Below are positions 1 through 7,107 of a DNA stretch of 29,098 nucleotides, piece by piece. Below the pieces are notes generated by a model. It ran no database searches. It saw only the letters and a list, made by a program, of their open reading frames with translations, and was not told where the DNA came from. Source of the DNA: Duodenibacillus intestinigallinarum. Its GTDB lineage: Bacteria; Pseudomonadota; Gammaproteobacteria; Burkholderiales; Burkholderiaceae_F. The stretch lies in contig DXAH01000016.1 of assembly GCA_019117105.1 (NCBI GenBank), forward strand, positions 1 through 29,098. The letters are read 5' to 3'. Positions within the stretch are counted from its first letter, which is position 1. Each line of letters opens with the position of its first letter. Made by a program: the position numbers and the translations under genes.

Positions 1-1599
1 CTGCTTTTCTTCGGCCGAAAGAGCGTCGTCGGCAAGAATCGCATCGACCTGATGGTTAATGCCGCCGCCCAACACGATGTCGGTACCGCGACCGGCCATA
101 TTGGTAGCAATCGTCACCATACCCAGGCGACCGGCTTCCAGGACGACCTGAGCTTCGCGTGCGTGCTGCTTTGCGTTGAGCACGTTGTGCGCGATGCCTT
201 CCTTGGTGAGGAGCTGAGCGATGCGTTCGGAGTTTTCAATCGAGGTAGTGCCAACGAGCACGGGCTGGCCGCGCTTCTGACAATCCTTAATGTCTTCGAT
301 GATAGCCGCGTACTTCTCGTTTTCAGTCCGGAACACCTTGTCCTGCTGATCGATTCGGATCATCTGGCGGTTGGTGGGGATCACCACCGTTTCCAGACCG
401 TAGATGTCCTGGAATTCATAAGCTTCGGTATCGGCCGTACCGGTCATGCCCGCAAGCTTCTTGTACATACGGAAGTAGTTCTGGAACGTGATGGAAGCCA
501 TCGTCTGGTTTTCCTGACGGATTTCCACGCCTTCCTTGGCTTCCACAGCCTGGTGCAAACCGTCGGACCAGCGACGGCCGGGCATCAGACGGCCCGTAAA
601 CTCGTCGACGATGATCACTTCGCCGTTCTGAACGACGTACTGCTGATCACGGAAAAAGAGTGTGTGAGCGCGCAACGATGCATTCAGGTGATGCATCAGG
701 ATAATGTTCTGCGGCGAGTACAGGCTTGAGCCATTGGCGATCAGACCGCGTTCCGTGAGGATCTTTTCGACCTTTTCGTGGCCCTTTTCGGAGAGATACA
801 CCTGATGAGCCTTTTCGTCGACCCAGTAGTCGCCCTCACCCTTTTCGTCGGCCTGACGGGTGAGCAGCGGCGGGATTTCGTTCACGGCCTTGTATAGATC
901 CGTATTGTCGTCGGCAGCGCCGGAAATGATCAACGGCGTGCGGGCTTCGTCAATGAGAATCGAGTCCACTTCGTCAACAATGGCGTAGGCCAAAGGACGC
1001 TGACGACGGTTGCCTACTTCATACTCCATATTGTCGCGCAGGTAGTCGAAGCCGAATTCGTTGTTGGTACCGTAGGTGATATCAGCCGCGTATGCCGCCT
1101 TCTTCGATTCGGTGTCCTGCTGGGACAGAATGGTGCCCACAGTCATGCCGAGGAAGTTGTAGAGTCGTCCCATCCAGGCCGCGTCGCGGCTTGCCAGATA
1201 GTCGTTGACCGTCACCACGTGCACGCCCTTGGCAGGAAGTGCGTTCAGGTAGACCGCAAGGGTAGCCGTCAGCGTCTTACCTTCACCGGTGCGCATTTCG
1301 GCGATCTTGCCGTCGTTCAAAACCATACCGCCGATAAGCTGCACGTCGAAATGACGCATCCCCAGCACGCGGCGACTGGCTTCGCGGACGACCGCGAATG
1401 CTTCGGGCAGCAGCGCGTCAAGCGTTTCGCCCTTGTCCAGGCGTTCGCGGAATTCAGCAGTCTTGCCGCGAAGCTGCTCGTCGGTAAGCGCCTGAATTTC
1501 CGGTTCAAGCTTATTGATCTGAGCGCAGCGTTTGCGGTATTGACGAATCAAGCGGTCGTTGCGACTGCCGAAAATCTTGGTAAGAAACGAATCAAACAT
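1..1599 (-). CDS. secA: Preprotein translocase ATPase SecA (N-terminal 533 residues; 3' end outside the window)
   Basis: SecA is the cytoplasmic ATPase that drives unfolded proteins through the SecYEG channel. Translating the minus strand from the ATG at 1599 gives MFDSFLTKIFGSRNDRLIRQ, an open frame that runs to base 1 without a stop. Visible family motifs are the Walker A MRTGEGKT (about residues 102-109), the helicase-type box DEVDSILIDEARTPLIISG after TYGTNNEFGFDYLRDNM, and NMAGRGTDIVLGG just before the cut. SecA is usually about 900 residues, so roughly 40% lies beyond the left edge. The Shine-Dalgarno sequence is weak. A TATAAT element on the minus strand at 1706-1701 is about 100 bp upstream. 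No secM-like gene precedes it; the neighbour is a divergent dciA-like gene. Identity is very secure. Confidence 0.97.
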   Translation of the reverse strand, partial: MFDSFLTKIFGSRNDRLIRQYRKRCAQINKLEPEIQALTDEQLRGKTAEFRERLDKGETLDALLPEAFAVVREASRRVLGMRHFDVQLIGGMVLNDGKIAEMRTGEGKTLTATLAVYLNALPAKGVHVVTVNDYLASRDAAWMGRLYNFLGMTVGTILSQQDTESKKAAYAADITYGTNNEFGFDYLRDNMEYEVGNRRQRPLAYAIVDEVDSILIDEARTPLIISGAADDNTDLYKAVNEIPPLLTRQADEKGEGDYWVDEKAHQVYLSEKGHEKVEKILTERGLIANGSSLYSPQNIILMHHLNASLRAHTLFFRDQQYVVQNGEVIIVDEFTGRLMPGRRWSDGLHQAVEAKEGVEIRQENQTMASITFQNYFRMYKKLAGMTGTADTEAYEFQDIYGLETVVIPTNRQMIRIDQQDKVFRTENEKYAAIIEDIKDCQKRGQPVLVGTTSIENSERIAQLLTKEGIAHNVLNAKQHAREAQVVLEAGRLGMVTIATNMAGRGTDIVLGGGINHQVDAILADDALSAEEKQ

Positions 1600-1700
1600 A
1601 TATCAACCGATTAAATGTGCACTGCCGGCAAAAGCCTCTTCGACAGTACAAAAAATGGGCACAACACCGCCTGCGATGTCATGCTCGCACAATGGCGGTA

Positions 1701-1706
1701 ATTATA
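1701..1706 (-). promoter_or_regulatory. Candidate -10 element for secA
   Basis: The minus strand reads TATAAT, preceded by GCT, about 95 bp upstream of the secA start. I see no convincing -35 hexamer at 16-18 bp, so this is a candidate only. Confidence 0.4.
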
Positions 1707-1845
1707 AGCAAGAGCGCCGTCGTCTTTCGGTTCGGAAATTTTCGACATTTGTGCCATTTTCTTTCCGACAAAGCGCTTTTTCAGCGTCGTCTGTAGACTA
1801 CACAGGCACTTTCCGTGTTTGTTCGTCTGTTTTCCGTCTTTGGAT

Positions 1846-2346
1846 ATGTCCGACAACGTTCGCATCACTCGCGCCAATGCGCGCTCTTTTGCGCAAATCA
1901 GTCTTGACCGCAGCATGTCGGAAACGCTCGGGCAAGAGCTCTTTGACGTGCGCCGCATTGCGCGCATCTTTCGAACGGCCGCCAAATCGGTCAACGTCGG
2001 ACTTGACCTCACGGACATCCGCAACATCCGGCGGGAAAACGGCGAAGTCGTGATTCTGGTCAAAAACACCGCACAGCACGCCAAACTGCGACAGATGTTG
2101 CCGCGCCTGAAGATGGCACTTGAAGATGCGGGCTTTCGCGATCCGATCAGCCTGCGCATCAAACCTCCGACGCCCCCGCTTCAACTACGGGAGAACCTCG
2201 CCTTCGGAGCGCCGCGCGTGGCCTCCGGCCAAAGCGTGGAGCTCATTCGCAAAAAAGCCGAGAGCATGAAACCCTCGGCTTTGAAAGATGCGTTAGCTTC
2301 GCTTGCCAATGCGCTTGAAAAAGCCAACAGCGATCGGCACACCTAA
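1846..2346 (+). CDS. dciA: DUF721 / DciA-like protein (candidate replicative-helicase loader)
   Basis: The product is 166 residues from the ATG at 1846. A TTG nine codons upstream is also in frame, but neither start has a good Shine-Dalgarno sequence. The core (about residues 20-110) has the DUF721 pattern: a helix ending in IARIFRTAA, a strand with VVILVKNTAQHAKLRQ, then a helix and RDPISLRIKP. DUF721 proteins named DciA are the ancestral loaders of the DnaB helicase in bacteria that lack DnaC or DnaI. A DUF721 gene between lpxC and secA is a neighbourhood I recall from other beta- and gamma-proteobacteria, which supports the call. The C-terminal third is less conserved and helical. The gene converges on lpxC and their stop codons overlap by 4 bp. 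The family is fairly sure; the specific function is inferred. Confidence 0.7.
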   Translation: MSDNVRITRANARSFAQISLDRSMSETLGQELFDVRRIARIFRTAAKSVNVGLDLTDIRNIRRENGEVVILVKNTAQHAKLRQMLPRLKMALEDAGFRDPISLRIKPPTPPLQLRENLAFGAPRVASGQSVELIRKKAESMKPSALKDALASLANALEKANSDRHT

Positions 2347-3251
2347 AGCGCCACTGCCGCATCATCCTCCTTAAAGGGGCGCTGTGCGGCTTTCACCTCG
2401 GCGATTTCCCAGGCGTCGGTCTCGGCCAGTAGTGCGCGCAACAGTCGGTTGTTGAGCGCGTGCCCTGACTTGTAAGCAACGTAGCGCGCCAACAGCGGAT
2501 GCCCCAGAACATACAGGTCGCCCATCGCGTCCAGAATCTTGTGCTTGACAAACTCGTCGTCGGAACGAAGACCACCTACATTGAGCACGCGATATTCGTC
2601 CATCACGATGGCGTTTTCAAGCGTGCCGCCCTTAGCAAGCCCCATGGAGCGAAGCAGTTCCACTTCGGAGACAAAGCCGAAGGTGCGTGCGCGACTCACC
2701 GCCTGCTCGTACGTTTCGAGCCCCAAATCCACCACGGCATGCTGTACGGTCGAATCAATCGCCGGATGACCGAAAGCGATTGCAAAATCGAGAATCATGC
2801 CGTTGTGCGGTTCTAGACGAGCCCACTTGTCGCCGTCGCGAACTTCCACTGTTTTCTTGACGCGAACAAAGCGGCGCGGAACAGGCTGTTCCAAAATGCC
2901 TGCATTGCGGATGAGGTACACGAAAGTGGCGCCTGAACCGTCCATGATCGGGATTTCCGGCGCATCAATCTCAACAATCAGGTTGTCAATTGCCAGACCG
3001 TTGAGAGCACTCATCAGATGCTCGATCGTCGAAACGATGACCTTGCCTTCGTTAAGCGTTGTCGCCAGACGCGTGTCATTGACGGATTCGGCTCGGCTGG
3101 GAAGATCCACCGCGGGCGTGATGTCGACGCGGCGAAACACGATGCCCGTATCGGGCGGCGCCGGCCGCATCACGAGTTTGACTTTACGGCCGGAGTGAAG
3201 ACCGATGCCGACAGCAGAGGCCGTCTGTTTGATCGTTCGCTGCTTGATCAT
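2343..3251 (-). CDS. lpxC: UDP-3-O-acyl-N-acetylglucosamine deacetylase LpxC
   Basis: LpxC is the zinc deacetylase that commits UDP-3-O-acyl-GlcNAc to lipid A synthesis in the cytoplasm. The product is 302 residues, the usual length. Zinc ligands are visible as H78 in STIEHLMSAL and H237 and D241 in KHKILDAMGD. The catalytic base region is H264 in SGHALNN. The motif IPIMDGSG (about 100-107) is also typical. It follows ftsZ on the same strand after 13 bp, so the two are almost certainly co-transcribed, which preserves the tail of the dcw cell-wall cluster. Its stop overlaps that of the convergent dciA-like gene. Start at 3251 is ATG with only a weak ribosome site, consistent with translation close behind ftsZ. 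Confidence 0.97.
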   Translation of the reverse strand: MIKQRTIKQTASAVGIGLHSGRKVKLVMRPAPPDTGIVFRRVDITPAVDLPSRAESVNDTRLATTLNEGKVIVSTIEHLMSALNGLAIDNLIVEIDAPEIPIMDGSGATFVYLIRNAGILEQPVPRRFVRVKKTVEVRDGDKWARLEPHNGMILDFAIAFGHPAIDSTVQHAVVDLGLETYEQAVSRARTFGFVSEVELLRSMGLAKGGTLENAIVMDEYRVLNVGGLRSDDEFVKHKILDAMGDLYVLGHPLLARYVAYKSGHALNNRLLRALLAETDAWEIAEVKAAQRPFKEDDAAVAL

Positions 3252-3264
3252 GCCCGACGACTAA

Positions 3265-4509
3265 TCACTTGTTGCGCAGAATGGAAGGCACGTTTGCCAT
3301 CGAGAAAGGATCGCTACTGCTCGAGGAGCCGCCCCACACATCGGGTTCGGACGGGGCTGTCGCCGGACGCATCGGCTGCGGAGCCGGTTCATAAGCCGGC
3401 TGTGGAGCAGCAGCGTGCATCGGAGGAGCCGTCACAACCGTCTGCTGCGGCATACCGGCAGGCTGCGGAACTGAAGTCGAATTGGAGAGAATCACCTCGG
3501 GCGGACGATCGTTCACCGACGGCTGCGACTGCATGTCGGAAGCCGGACGGTCGAGGCCGGTTGCCACCACGGTAACGCGCAACTCTTCGCCCATTTCGTT
3601 GTCGAAGGCCGTACCGATAAGCTGAATAGCGTCCTTGCTCACGAAATTTTTCATGACCGTCATAACCTGACGCACTTCGGCCTGCGTCATCGTATCGGCC
3701 GAAGCCGTTACGTAAACCAACAGACCGCGAGCACCCTGAAGGTTGGCGCCTTCGAGCAGCGGGCAGGCAATGGCGCGCTGAGCGGCTTCGCGTGCACGAT
3801 CGGGACCGGCAGCCGTTGCCGTACCCATCATGGCAGTACCGCGCTCGCTCATCACCGTACGCAAGTCTTCAAAGTCAACGTTGATCAGACCCGGCGTGTG
3901 GATAATTTCAGCAATACCGTTACACGCCTTGTAGAGCACGTCGTCGGCAGCGGCAAAGCATTCCACCATCGTCGCATTGTCACCCACTTCCTCTTCGAGC
4001 TTGTCGTTGAGAATCACGATCAGGCTGTCGACCTGCTCCTTGAGGTTTTCGATGCCTGCCTGGGCCTGGCGCATGCGGCGGGAACCTTCGAATTCAAAGG
4101 GCTTCGTGACCACTGCAACGGTCAAAATGCCGAGTTCCTTGGCAATCTTGGCAATTACGGGAGCCGCGCCGGTACCCGTGCCGCCGCCCATGCCGGCCGT
4201 GATAAACAGAAGATGCGTGCCTTCGAGCGATTCACGAATCTGGTCGGTTGCGTCCATGGCAGCTGCAGCACCCACTTCGGGCTTGGCACCGGCACCCAGG
4301 CCGGTCTTGCCGAGCGGAATCACGATGTCGGCGCGGGAACGATTGAGCGCCTGCTGGTCCGTGTTGGCCGCAATAAACGTGATGCCCTGAGCCTTTTTGT
4401 CAATCATGTGCTCGACGGCATTGCCGCCGCCGCCACCCACACCGATCACCTTGATGCAGGCGTTGAAAGTAGTGGGTTCACCAATTTCCGGAGCAAAATC
4501 AAAGGACAT
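3265..4509 (-). CDS. ftsZ: Cell division tubulin homologue FtsZ
   Basis: FtsZ is the GTPase that polymerises into the cytokinetic Z ring. The product is 414 residues. The tubulin signature GGGTGTG lies at 108-114, the nucleotide-binding NTD at 49-51, and the T7 loop as NVDFEDLR. A variable, Pro/Ala/Met-rich linker of about 80 residues follows the GTPase core. The C-terminal peptide is VPSILRNK, the place where FtsA and ZipA bind in other species. The ATG at 4509 has AAGGA eight bases upstream. Unlike the usual ftsQ-ftsA-ftsZ order, the gene upstream on this strand is ung, about 190 bp away, so ftsZ has its own leader with an 8-bp hairpin and presumably its own promoter. lpxC follows as second gene. 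Confidence 0.98.
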   Translation of the reverse strand: MSFDFAPEIGEPTTFNACIKVIGVGGGGGNAVEHMIDKKAQGITFIAANTDQQALNRSRADIVIPLGKTGLGAGAKPEVGAAAAMDATDQIRESLEGTHLLFITAGMGGGTGTGAAPVIAKIAKELGILTVAVVTKPFEFEGSRRMRQAQAGIENLKEQVDSLIVILNDKLEEEVGDNATMVECFAAADDVLYKACNGIAEIIHTPGLINVDFEDLRTVMSERGTAMMGTATAAGPDRAREAAQRAIACPLLEGANLQGARGLLVYVTASADTMTQAEVRQVMTVMKNFVSKDAIQLIGTAFDNEMGEELRVTVVATGLDRPASDMQSQPSVNDRPPEVILSNSTSVPQPAGMPQQTVVTAPPMHAAAPQPAYEPAPQPMRPATAPSEPDVWGGSSSSSDPFSMANVPSILRNK

Positions 4510-4568
4510 TCGCTATTTCCTTGTAATCCTTAAACACGCACAGACGCTGCCGCCCAATTTGGGTCATA

Positions 4569-4597
4569 AACGTCTCACCTGACAAACTGGAGACGTT
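4569..4597 (-). promoter_or_regulatory. Hairpin in the ftsZ leader
   Basis: A perfect 8-bp inverted repeat (AACGTCTC / GAGACGTT) with a 13-base loop sits about 60 bp before the ftsZ start. A minus-strand GATAAT about 30 bp further upstream (4634-4629) is a possible -10 element, so the hairpin would be in the transcribed leader. It could also be a DNA operator. No function is known to me. Confidence 0.35.
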
Positions 4598-4695
4598 CTG
4601 TGGCCGCTTTTCCACGAATCCGCTAATTATCGCCGATTTTGCACCGGAAAAGTGCACCTTTTTTGAGCTTGAACGTTGCAAAACGCAAAATTGAG

Positions 4696-5412
4696 TCAGA
4701 CCAGCGAAAACGTCCGAGGTACCCACTCAATACGCCCGCGTCCGTGCTCTTCCAACCAGTCGTTGGCAGCCTTAAAGTGGCCGCAACCGATAAAGGGCAC
4801 CGGCGGGCGACGTGCCGACAGAGGAGAAGGATGATTGCTCGAAAGCACCAAAACGTCGGTTTTGGCACCGGTTTCGATGCGATCCTTCTTTTTCTGGGCC
4901 GATGCCCCCCATAGCATGAAAACAACGGGGCGAGCCTCTTCTAGCACGCGATCAATCAGACGATCCGTCAGCGTTTCCCAGCCTTTGCCGGCATGAGACT
5001 GCGGCACACCCGCTTCAACGGTGAGCGTCGCGTTCATCAGCAACACCCCCTGCTGCACCCATGAGCTCAAGTCCCCTACGGCTGAATGTTCACCTTCCCC
5101 CTCCAAGGCAAGTTCCTTGAAAATGTTTTTCAGACTCGGCGGCAGCTTCTTAAGTTCGGCGGGAACGGAGAAGGCCATTCCCATCGCCTGCCCCGGGCCG
5201 TGATACGGGTCCTGCCCCAAAATCACCACACGAACATCCTGAGGTTGCGTGAGTCGAAAAACGCGGTACGGATCCGGCGGATAAATCACAGCACCGGCTT
5301 GCAGCCTGTCTTGCAGAAAATCCAATAAATTTTTCCCTTCTTCCACCCCAAAGAACGCATCAAACTCGGTCTTCCAGGATGCTTCAATGCCGTCAGTTGC
5401 AAATCGATGCAT
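4696..5412 (-). CDS. ung: Uracil-DNA glycosylase
   Basis: The enzyme removes uracil from DNA as the first step of base excision repair. From the ATG at 5412 the product is 238 residues. Family 1 motifs are GQDPYHG (66-72, catalytic Asp68) and NHPSPLSA (193-200, His194). The usual GQAHGL that follows the first motif reads GQAMGM here, a small departure. The start overlaps the trpC stop as TGATG, with GGAG eight bases upstream inside trpC, so the two genes are translationally coupled. An in-frame TTG one codon earlier was rejected in favour of this ATG. The last residues run to 4696, after which comes the leader of ftsZ on the same strand. Confidence 0.95.
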   Translation of the reverse strand: MHRFATDGIEASWKTEFDAFFGVEEGKNLLDFLQDRLQAGAVIYPPDPYRVFRLTQPQDVRVVILGQDPYHGPGQAMGMAFSVPAELKKLPPSLKNIFKELALEGEGEHSAVGDLSSWVQQGVLLMNATLTVEAGVPQSHAGKGWETLTDRLIDRVLEEARPVVFMLWGASAQKKKDRIETGAKTDVLVLSSNHPSPLSARRPPVPFIGCGHFKAANDWLEEHGRGRIEWVPRTFSLV

Positions 5413-6209
5413 CAAAAATCTCCGAATAAATGCTGCAGTGCGGCCCCGGGCGACGACTCACGCATAAAGGCCTCTCCCACTAAAAAGGCTCCGACCCCAG
5501 CTTCTCGCAAACAGTGAACGTCTTGCCGAGAAAGAATTCCGCTTTCAGTCACAAACAATCGATCCTGCGGAATCAGCCGCTTGAGTTCCAACGTCTGACG
5601 AATGCTCGTTTCAAACGTTCGAAGATTACGGTTATTGATGCCGATCATAGGTGTACCAGGCAATTTGAGCGCACGAGCAATTTCCTCTTCGTCGTGCGTC
5701 TCAACGAGCACATCCATTCCAAGTTCTGCAGCGCAAGCCGTCAACTCCGATGCTTTCTGATCGCTGAGTGCCCGCATAATCACCAACACAGCATCGGCCC
5801 CCATCGCTCTCGATTCATAAACCTGATAGGGATCAATAAGAAAGTCCTTGCGCAGCATTGGAATCTGGACTCGCTTCCGCACAGCCTCGAAGGTCTCGTT
5901 CGCCCCCATGAAGAACTCCCGATCCGTCAGCACCGACAGACACGCCGCGCCGTGGGCTTCATAGTCAAGTCCTGTCTCAACCGGGCGGAAGTTTTCGCAA
6001 ATCACCCCCTTGCTCGGACTAGCCTTCTTCACTTCAGCAATCACGGCGGGCAAACCGGCTTCCATTTTGACTCGAAGCGCCCGGGCAAAACCGCAGGCAG
6101 GCGTTTGCGCAATCGCTTGCTTCTTCAATGTCTGCAGCCCTACCTTTGACTTGGCCAACTCGACTTCCCGAGCTTTAACGGCAAGAATTTTTTCCAGAAT
6201 ATCGGTCAT
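5412..6209 (-). CDS. trpC: Indole-3-glycerol-phosphate synthase TrpC
   Basis: TrpC closes the indole ring in tryptophan synthesis, turning CdRP into indole-3-glycerol phosphate. The product is 265 residues, a single-domain TIM barrel with no fused TrpF. Active-site motifs are IAEVKKASPSKG (57-68, Glu59 and Lys61), RKDFLID with Lys121, Glu170 in VLVET, GINNRNL (190-196) and VTESGI. It overlaps ung by one base. In most relatives trpC follows trpE-G-D, but here the upstream side is 220 bp of non-coding DNA and then the divergent tRNA operon, so trpC heads its own transcript. The leader shows no run of Trp codons that would suggest attenuation. A TACAAT at about 6279-6274 (minus) is a possible -10. 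Confidence 0.96.
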   Translation of the reverse strand: MTDILEKILAVKAREVELAKSKVGLQTLKKQAIAQTPACGFARALRVKMEAGLPAVIAEVKKASPSKGVICENFRPVETGLDYEAHGAACLSVLTDREFFMGANETFEAVRKRVQIPMLRKDFLIDPYQVYESRAMGADAVLVIMRALSDQKASELTACAAELGMDVLVETHDEEEIARALKLPGTPMIGINNRNLRTFETSIRQTLELKRLIPQDRLFVTESGILSRQDVHCLREAGVGAFLVGEAFMRESSPGAALQHLFGDF

Positions 6210-6389
6210 AACTGTCTGCGATTATTTAACACTGCACACGCAACAAAGATCTTTCCTCAGTGCGGGAAAATTGTATCGGGAAGACGTACTCCGTCCGCAC
6301 TTTCACCAAGGTTTTTGCCCGTTTCAGACACTGACAAACGTTGTCTCAAAAGCTCTCGGACTGAAATCCAATTTTTTTCACGAAAAAAT

Positions 6390-6417
6390 TTGCAAGAGTC
6401 GAAAGTTTTCTTATAAT
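6390..6417 (+). promoter_or_regulatory. Promoter of the tRNA operon
   Basis: TTGCAA (6390-6395) and a perfect TATAAT (6412-6417) are 16 bp apart. The -10 ends 12 bp before the first tRNA, and the sequence just upstream is A/T-rich, as in stable-RNA promoters. Confidence 0.8.
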
Positions 6418-6429
6418 GCGTGATTCCCG

Positions 6430-6506
6430 CGGGGTGTAGCGCAGCCCGGTAGCGCGCCTGCTTTGGGAGCAGGATGTCGGGAGTTCGAATCTCTTCACCC
6501 CGACCA
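6430..6506 (+). tRNA. tRNA-Pro (anticodon TGG)
   Basis: The cloverleaf is complete: acceptor CGGGGTG pairs with CACCCCG, the anticodon loop TTTGGGA sits on a CCTGC/GCAGG stem, and the T-loop is TTCGAAT. CCA is encoded in the DNA. It is the first gene of a four-tRNA plus-strand operon. Confidence 0.97.
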
Positions 6507-6524
6507 CTTGCTTGACAGCAGCAT

Positions 6525-6601
6525 CTGCCCGTAGCTCAGTTGGATAGAGCATCGGCCTTCTAAGCCGAGGGTCGCTGGTTCGAATCCTGCCGGGCAGGCC
6601 A
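6525..6601 (+). tRNA. tRNA-Arg (anticodon TCT)
   Basis: Acceptor CTGCCCG pairs with CGGGCAG, the anticodon loop is CTTCTAA on a TCGGC/GCCGA stem, the T-loop is TTCGAAT, and CCA is encoded. It reads AGA codons and probably AGG by wobble. It follows tRNA-Pro after 18 bp. Confidence 0.97.
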
Positions 6602-6627
6602 AGCGAAACGGGAAGTAAAAATTTAAT

Positions 6628-6704
6628 GGTGGGTGTAGCTCAGTTGGTAGAGTCCCGGATTGTGATTCCGGTTGTCGTGGGTTCGAGTCCCATCTCCCAC
6701 CCCA
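6628..6704 (+). tRNA. tRNA-His (anticodon GTG)
   Basis: The anticodon loop is TTGTGAT on a CCGGA/TCCGG stem. The gene starts with the extra G(-1) that histidyl-tRNA synthetase requires, opposite a C discriminator, and CCA is encoded. The acceptor pairs GTGGGTG with CTCCCAC and leaves a T-T mismatch at position 6:67. A D-stem and T-stem are otherwise normal. Confidence 0.95.
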
Positions 6705-6711
6705 GAATTTC

Positions 6712-6739
6712 AAACCTCTAGCCTTCGGGCTGGAGGTTT
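6712..6739 (+). terminator. Hairpin between tRNA-His and tRNA-Leu (partial terminator or processing site)
   Basis: AAACCTCTAGCC pairs with GGCTGGAGGTTT around a TTCG tetraloop, a 12-bp stem with one T-G pair. The tail TTTCTTGT is only moderately T-rich, so it may be a partial terminator. Its outer arms repeat those of the terminator after tRNA-Leu. Confidence 0.6.
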
Positions 6740-6760
6740 CTTGTAAAAAATTTGGATTTT

Positions 6761-6845
6761 GCCCGGGTGGCGGAATGGTAGACGCAGAGGATTCAAAATC
6801 CTCCGCCTAATAAGCGTGAGAGTTCGAGTCTCTCCTCGGGCACCA
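6761..6845 (+). tRNA. tRNA-Leu (anticodon CAA)
   Basis: This is a class II tRNA of 85 bases with a long variable arm. Acceptor GCCCGGG pairs with CTCGGGC (one G-T pair), the anticodon loop is TTCAAAA on GAGGA/TCCTC, the T-loop is TTCGAGT, and CCA is encoded. It reads UUG. Confidence 0.97.
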
Positions 6846-6850
6846 CTTAG

Positions 6851-6884
6851 AAACCTCCAGCAGGATTCTGCTGGAGGTTTTTTT
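6851..6884 (+). terminator. Intrinsic terminator of the tRNA operon
   Basis: A perfect 13-bp stem (AAACCTCCAGCAG / CTGCTGGAGGTTT) with a GATT loop is followed by seven T residues. It ends the tRNA operon before the asparaginase gene. Confidence 0.93.
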
Positions 6885-7107
6885 CTCATCTTACCGGGAA
6901 TATTTTCCGCTTAAAATCAACGCATTAACAAATTTTGACCCAGATTCTAGGAAATCCCCGAATTCTTTTTGCCCTGCGCGCACTTTTGGTTCCGCACAAC
7001 CGCGCTCGCTCACCCTTTTGCCTTATGATTTGTCGTTGGAAGTGGCATTTCAGGATGCTTCGTTGGGAGCGTGTCCTGCTAACCCTTGTTGAAAAGGAGG
7101 AGCCTCT

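Noticed and set aside
52..729. A 225-codon plus-strand open frame at the left edge
   Set aside because: It is antisense to secA, whose minus-strand translation shows conserved SecA motifs over the same bases.
1791..1805. SOS/LexA box upstream of the dciA-like gene
   Set aside because: The spacer is 7 bases instead of 8, so I do not annotate it as a LexA site.
4499..4726. A 75-codon minus-strand frame between ung and ftsZ
   Set aside because: It overlaps the ftsZ start and the ung end, has no family resemblance, and covers promoter-like A/T-rich DNA and a hairpin.
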